Positions 63,316 through 64,000 of a stretch of 64,000 nt of DNA are shown piece by piece. The notes beneath the pieces are model-generated. The model made no database searches. It saw only the letters and a program-made list of their open reading frames with translations, and was not told the origin of the DNA. Position numbers and translations under genes: made by a program. How positions within the stretch are numbered: position 1 is the first letter of the stretch; each line of letters begins with the position of its first letter. Source of the stretch: Streptomyces albospinus (GTDB taxonomy: Bacteria; Actinomycetota; Actinomycetes; Streptomycetales; Streptomycetaceae); NCBI RefSeq assembly GCF_014648695.1, contig NZ_BMRP01000022.1:6900-70899 (forward strand). The letters run 5' to 3'.

Positions 63316-63794
63316 TGGATGAGACGTCTGAAGAGGGTCTCCAGGAAGTGGCGGCGGTGCTGAACGAGCTGGCCACCGGGATGGTCAGGCATCTCCTGTC
63401 GGACCGGCAGAGCATGAGCCTGACCACCGTCGCGGCGCTCAGCCGGCTGGAGCAGGAAGGTCCGATCCGGCTGACCGTGCTGGCAGCGGCGGAGGGCATG
63501 GCCCAACCGTCGATGACCGTGTTGGTCCATCGGCTGGAAGCCCAGGGGCTGGCGTCACGAGTGAGCCATCCCGAGGACGGGCGGGTCCGCCTCGTGGCCA
63601 TCACGGATGCCGGGCGAGAGCTGATGGCCGAGCGCCGGCGCGCGCAGAGTGCCCGGGTGGCCGACATGCTGGCCGCGTTGCCCGAGCGGGACGTACGGGC
63701 TCTGGGCAAGGCCATGCGCACGGCACTGCCCATCGTCCGGCGCATGCTGCGGGCAGCGGGGCCCCACCCCACCAGTGGCGGTTCGGCTTCCTGA
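63315..63794 (+). CDS. MarR-family regulator
   Basis: 159 aa from ATG 63315. Winged helix MSLTTVAALSRLEQEGPIRL, AEGMAQPSMTVLVHRLEAQG and the wing SHPEDGRVRLVAITDAG; dimer helices at both ends. The start codon touches a perfect palindrome that very likely is its operator, so it should repress itself, perhaps also the divergent ATP-binding gene. The next gene, a probable P450, begins 133 bp downstream on the same strand and may be its target. Confidence 0.92.
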   Translation: MDETSEEGLQEVAAVLNELATGMVRHLLSDRQSMSLTTVAALSRLEQEGPIRLTVLAAAEGMAQPSMTVLVHRLEAQGLASRVSHPEDGRVRLVAITDAGRELMAERRRAQSARVADMLAALPERDVRALGKAMRTALPIVRRMLRAAGPHPTSGGSAS

Positions 63795-63927
63795 TCCTCC
63801 TGGCCGCGTTCTTCGGTGTCTCCTCCAACCGGCGGGCCCCGCTCCGCCGTTCCGTCGCGCCCCCCGCGCGCCGGGCCCCGGTCCTGGCACCCGCCCCGTA
63901 ACGGACTTCCGGAAAGGGTGGAGAACC

Positions 63928-64000
63928 ATGAGCACGTTCTGGGCACCTGGCACCGATGCGCCACCGGCCGAGGCACCGGACTACCCCATGCCCCGTGCGG
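63928..64000 (+). CDS. Probable cytochrome P450, N-terminus only
   Basis: Starts at ATG 63928 with GGGTGGAG upstream and runs off the window. The 24 residues seen (MSTFWAPGTDAPPA, then DYPMPRA) resemble the start of bacterial P450s, where DYPMPRA or FPMPR precedes CPF. No heme motif is in view, so the call rests on this short match. Confidence 0.45.
   Translation, partial: MSTFWAPGTDAPPAEAPDYPMPRA

Overview
The window is very GC-rich, uses GTG and TTG starts often, and is packed with regulators (SARP, LysR, three MarR, two PadR, AsnC, SpoIIE-type phosphatases), secreted hydrolases and ABC sugar importers. This points to a Streptomyces (or close actinomycete) chromosome, probably an arm rather than the core: there are no ribosomal, tRNA or cell-division genes, and remnants of genes are common. 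All calls come from reading the sequence; no database search was run.

Left part (0-25 kb): a secreted DUF333 protein; a SARP-like regulator ending in a strong hairpin; a carboxymuconolactone decarboxylase divergent from a frameshifted LysR gene; a MarR gene; an asparagine synthetase plus an ornithine-cyclodeaminase-like gene; a 1.5-kb-residue-class CtpI-like P-type ATPase with an early TTA codon; two divergent citrate-synthase genes, one fused to a DNA-binding domain and the other carrying Glu at the catalytic Asp position, with a perfect palindrome between them; a secreted GH5 hydrolase; a PAS-PAS-GAF-SpoIIE-HATPase signalling protein; an orphan double-glycine RiPP-like precursor without cysteine; and a PadR/acyl-CoA dehydrogenase pair with a perfect 20-bp operator.

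Middle part (25-45 kb): an orphan iron box; a Rieske oxygenase divergent from a Baeyer-Villiger-type flavoprotein, with a scrap of a second Rieske gene beyond it; a DUF4142 protein; a YtcJ-like amidohydrolase divergent from a decayed AsnC regulator; a PadR/ABC ATPase/FtsX-permease export operon with translational coupling; and a sugar utilisation locus (solute-binding lipoprotein, GH13 alpha-glucosidase, second solute-binding lipoprotein, two permeases, MsiK-type ATPase). The first permease carries an inserted domain of about 165 residues in an external loop. The proposed flow is: lipoproteins capture an oligosaccharide, the permeases and ATPase import it, and the cytoplasmic GH13 enzyme cleaves it.

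Right part (45-64 kb): a decay zone. Intact genes (FAD oxidoreductase plus lipoprotein, DUF2975/HTH pair, methyltransferase, M24 peptidase, MoeA, luciferase-family protein, membrane PP2C phosphatase, chloroperoxidase-like hydrolase, Gfo/Idh/MocA oxidoreductase) alternate with truncated or frameshifted pieces of FAH, lipocalin-like, SDR (two), PNP oxidase, flavoprotein reductase, MarR, acyl-CoA ligase, methyltransferase, MerR and site-specific recombinase genes. The window ends with an anti-sigma ATP-binding protein divergent from a MarR gene, separated by a perfect 30-bp-arm palindrome that reaches the MarR start codon, followed by the first codons of a probable cytochrome P450.

Several single-base frameshifts (LysR, AsnC, lipocalin-like) may be real decay or uncorrected sequencing indels; this cannot be told apart from the sequence alone.
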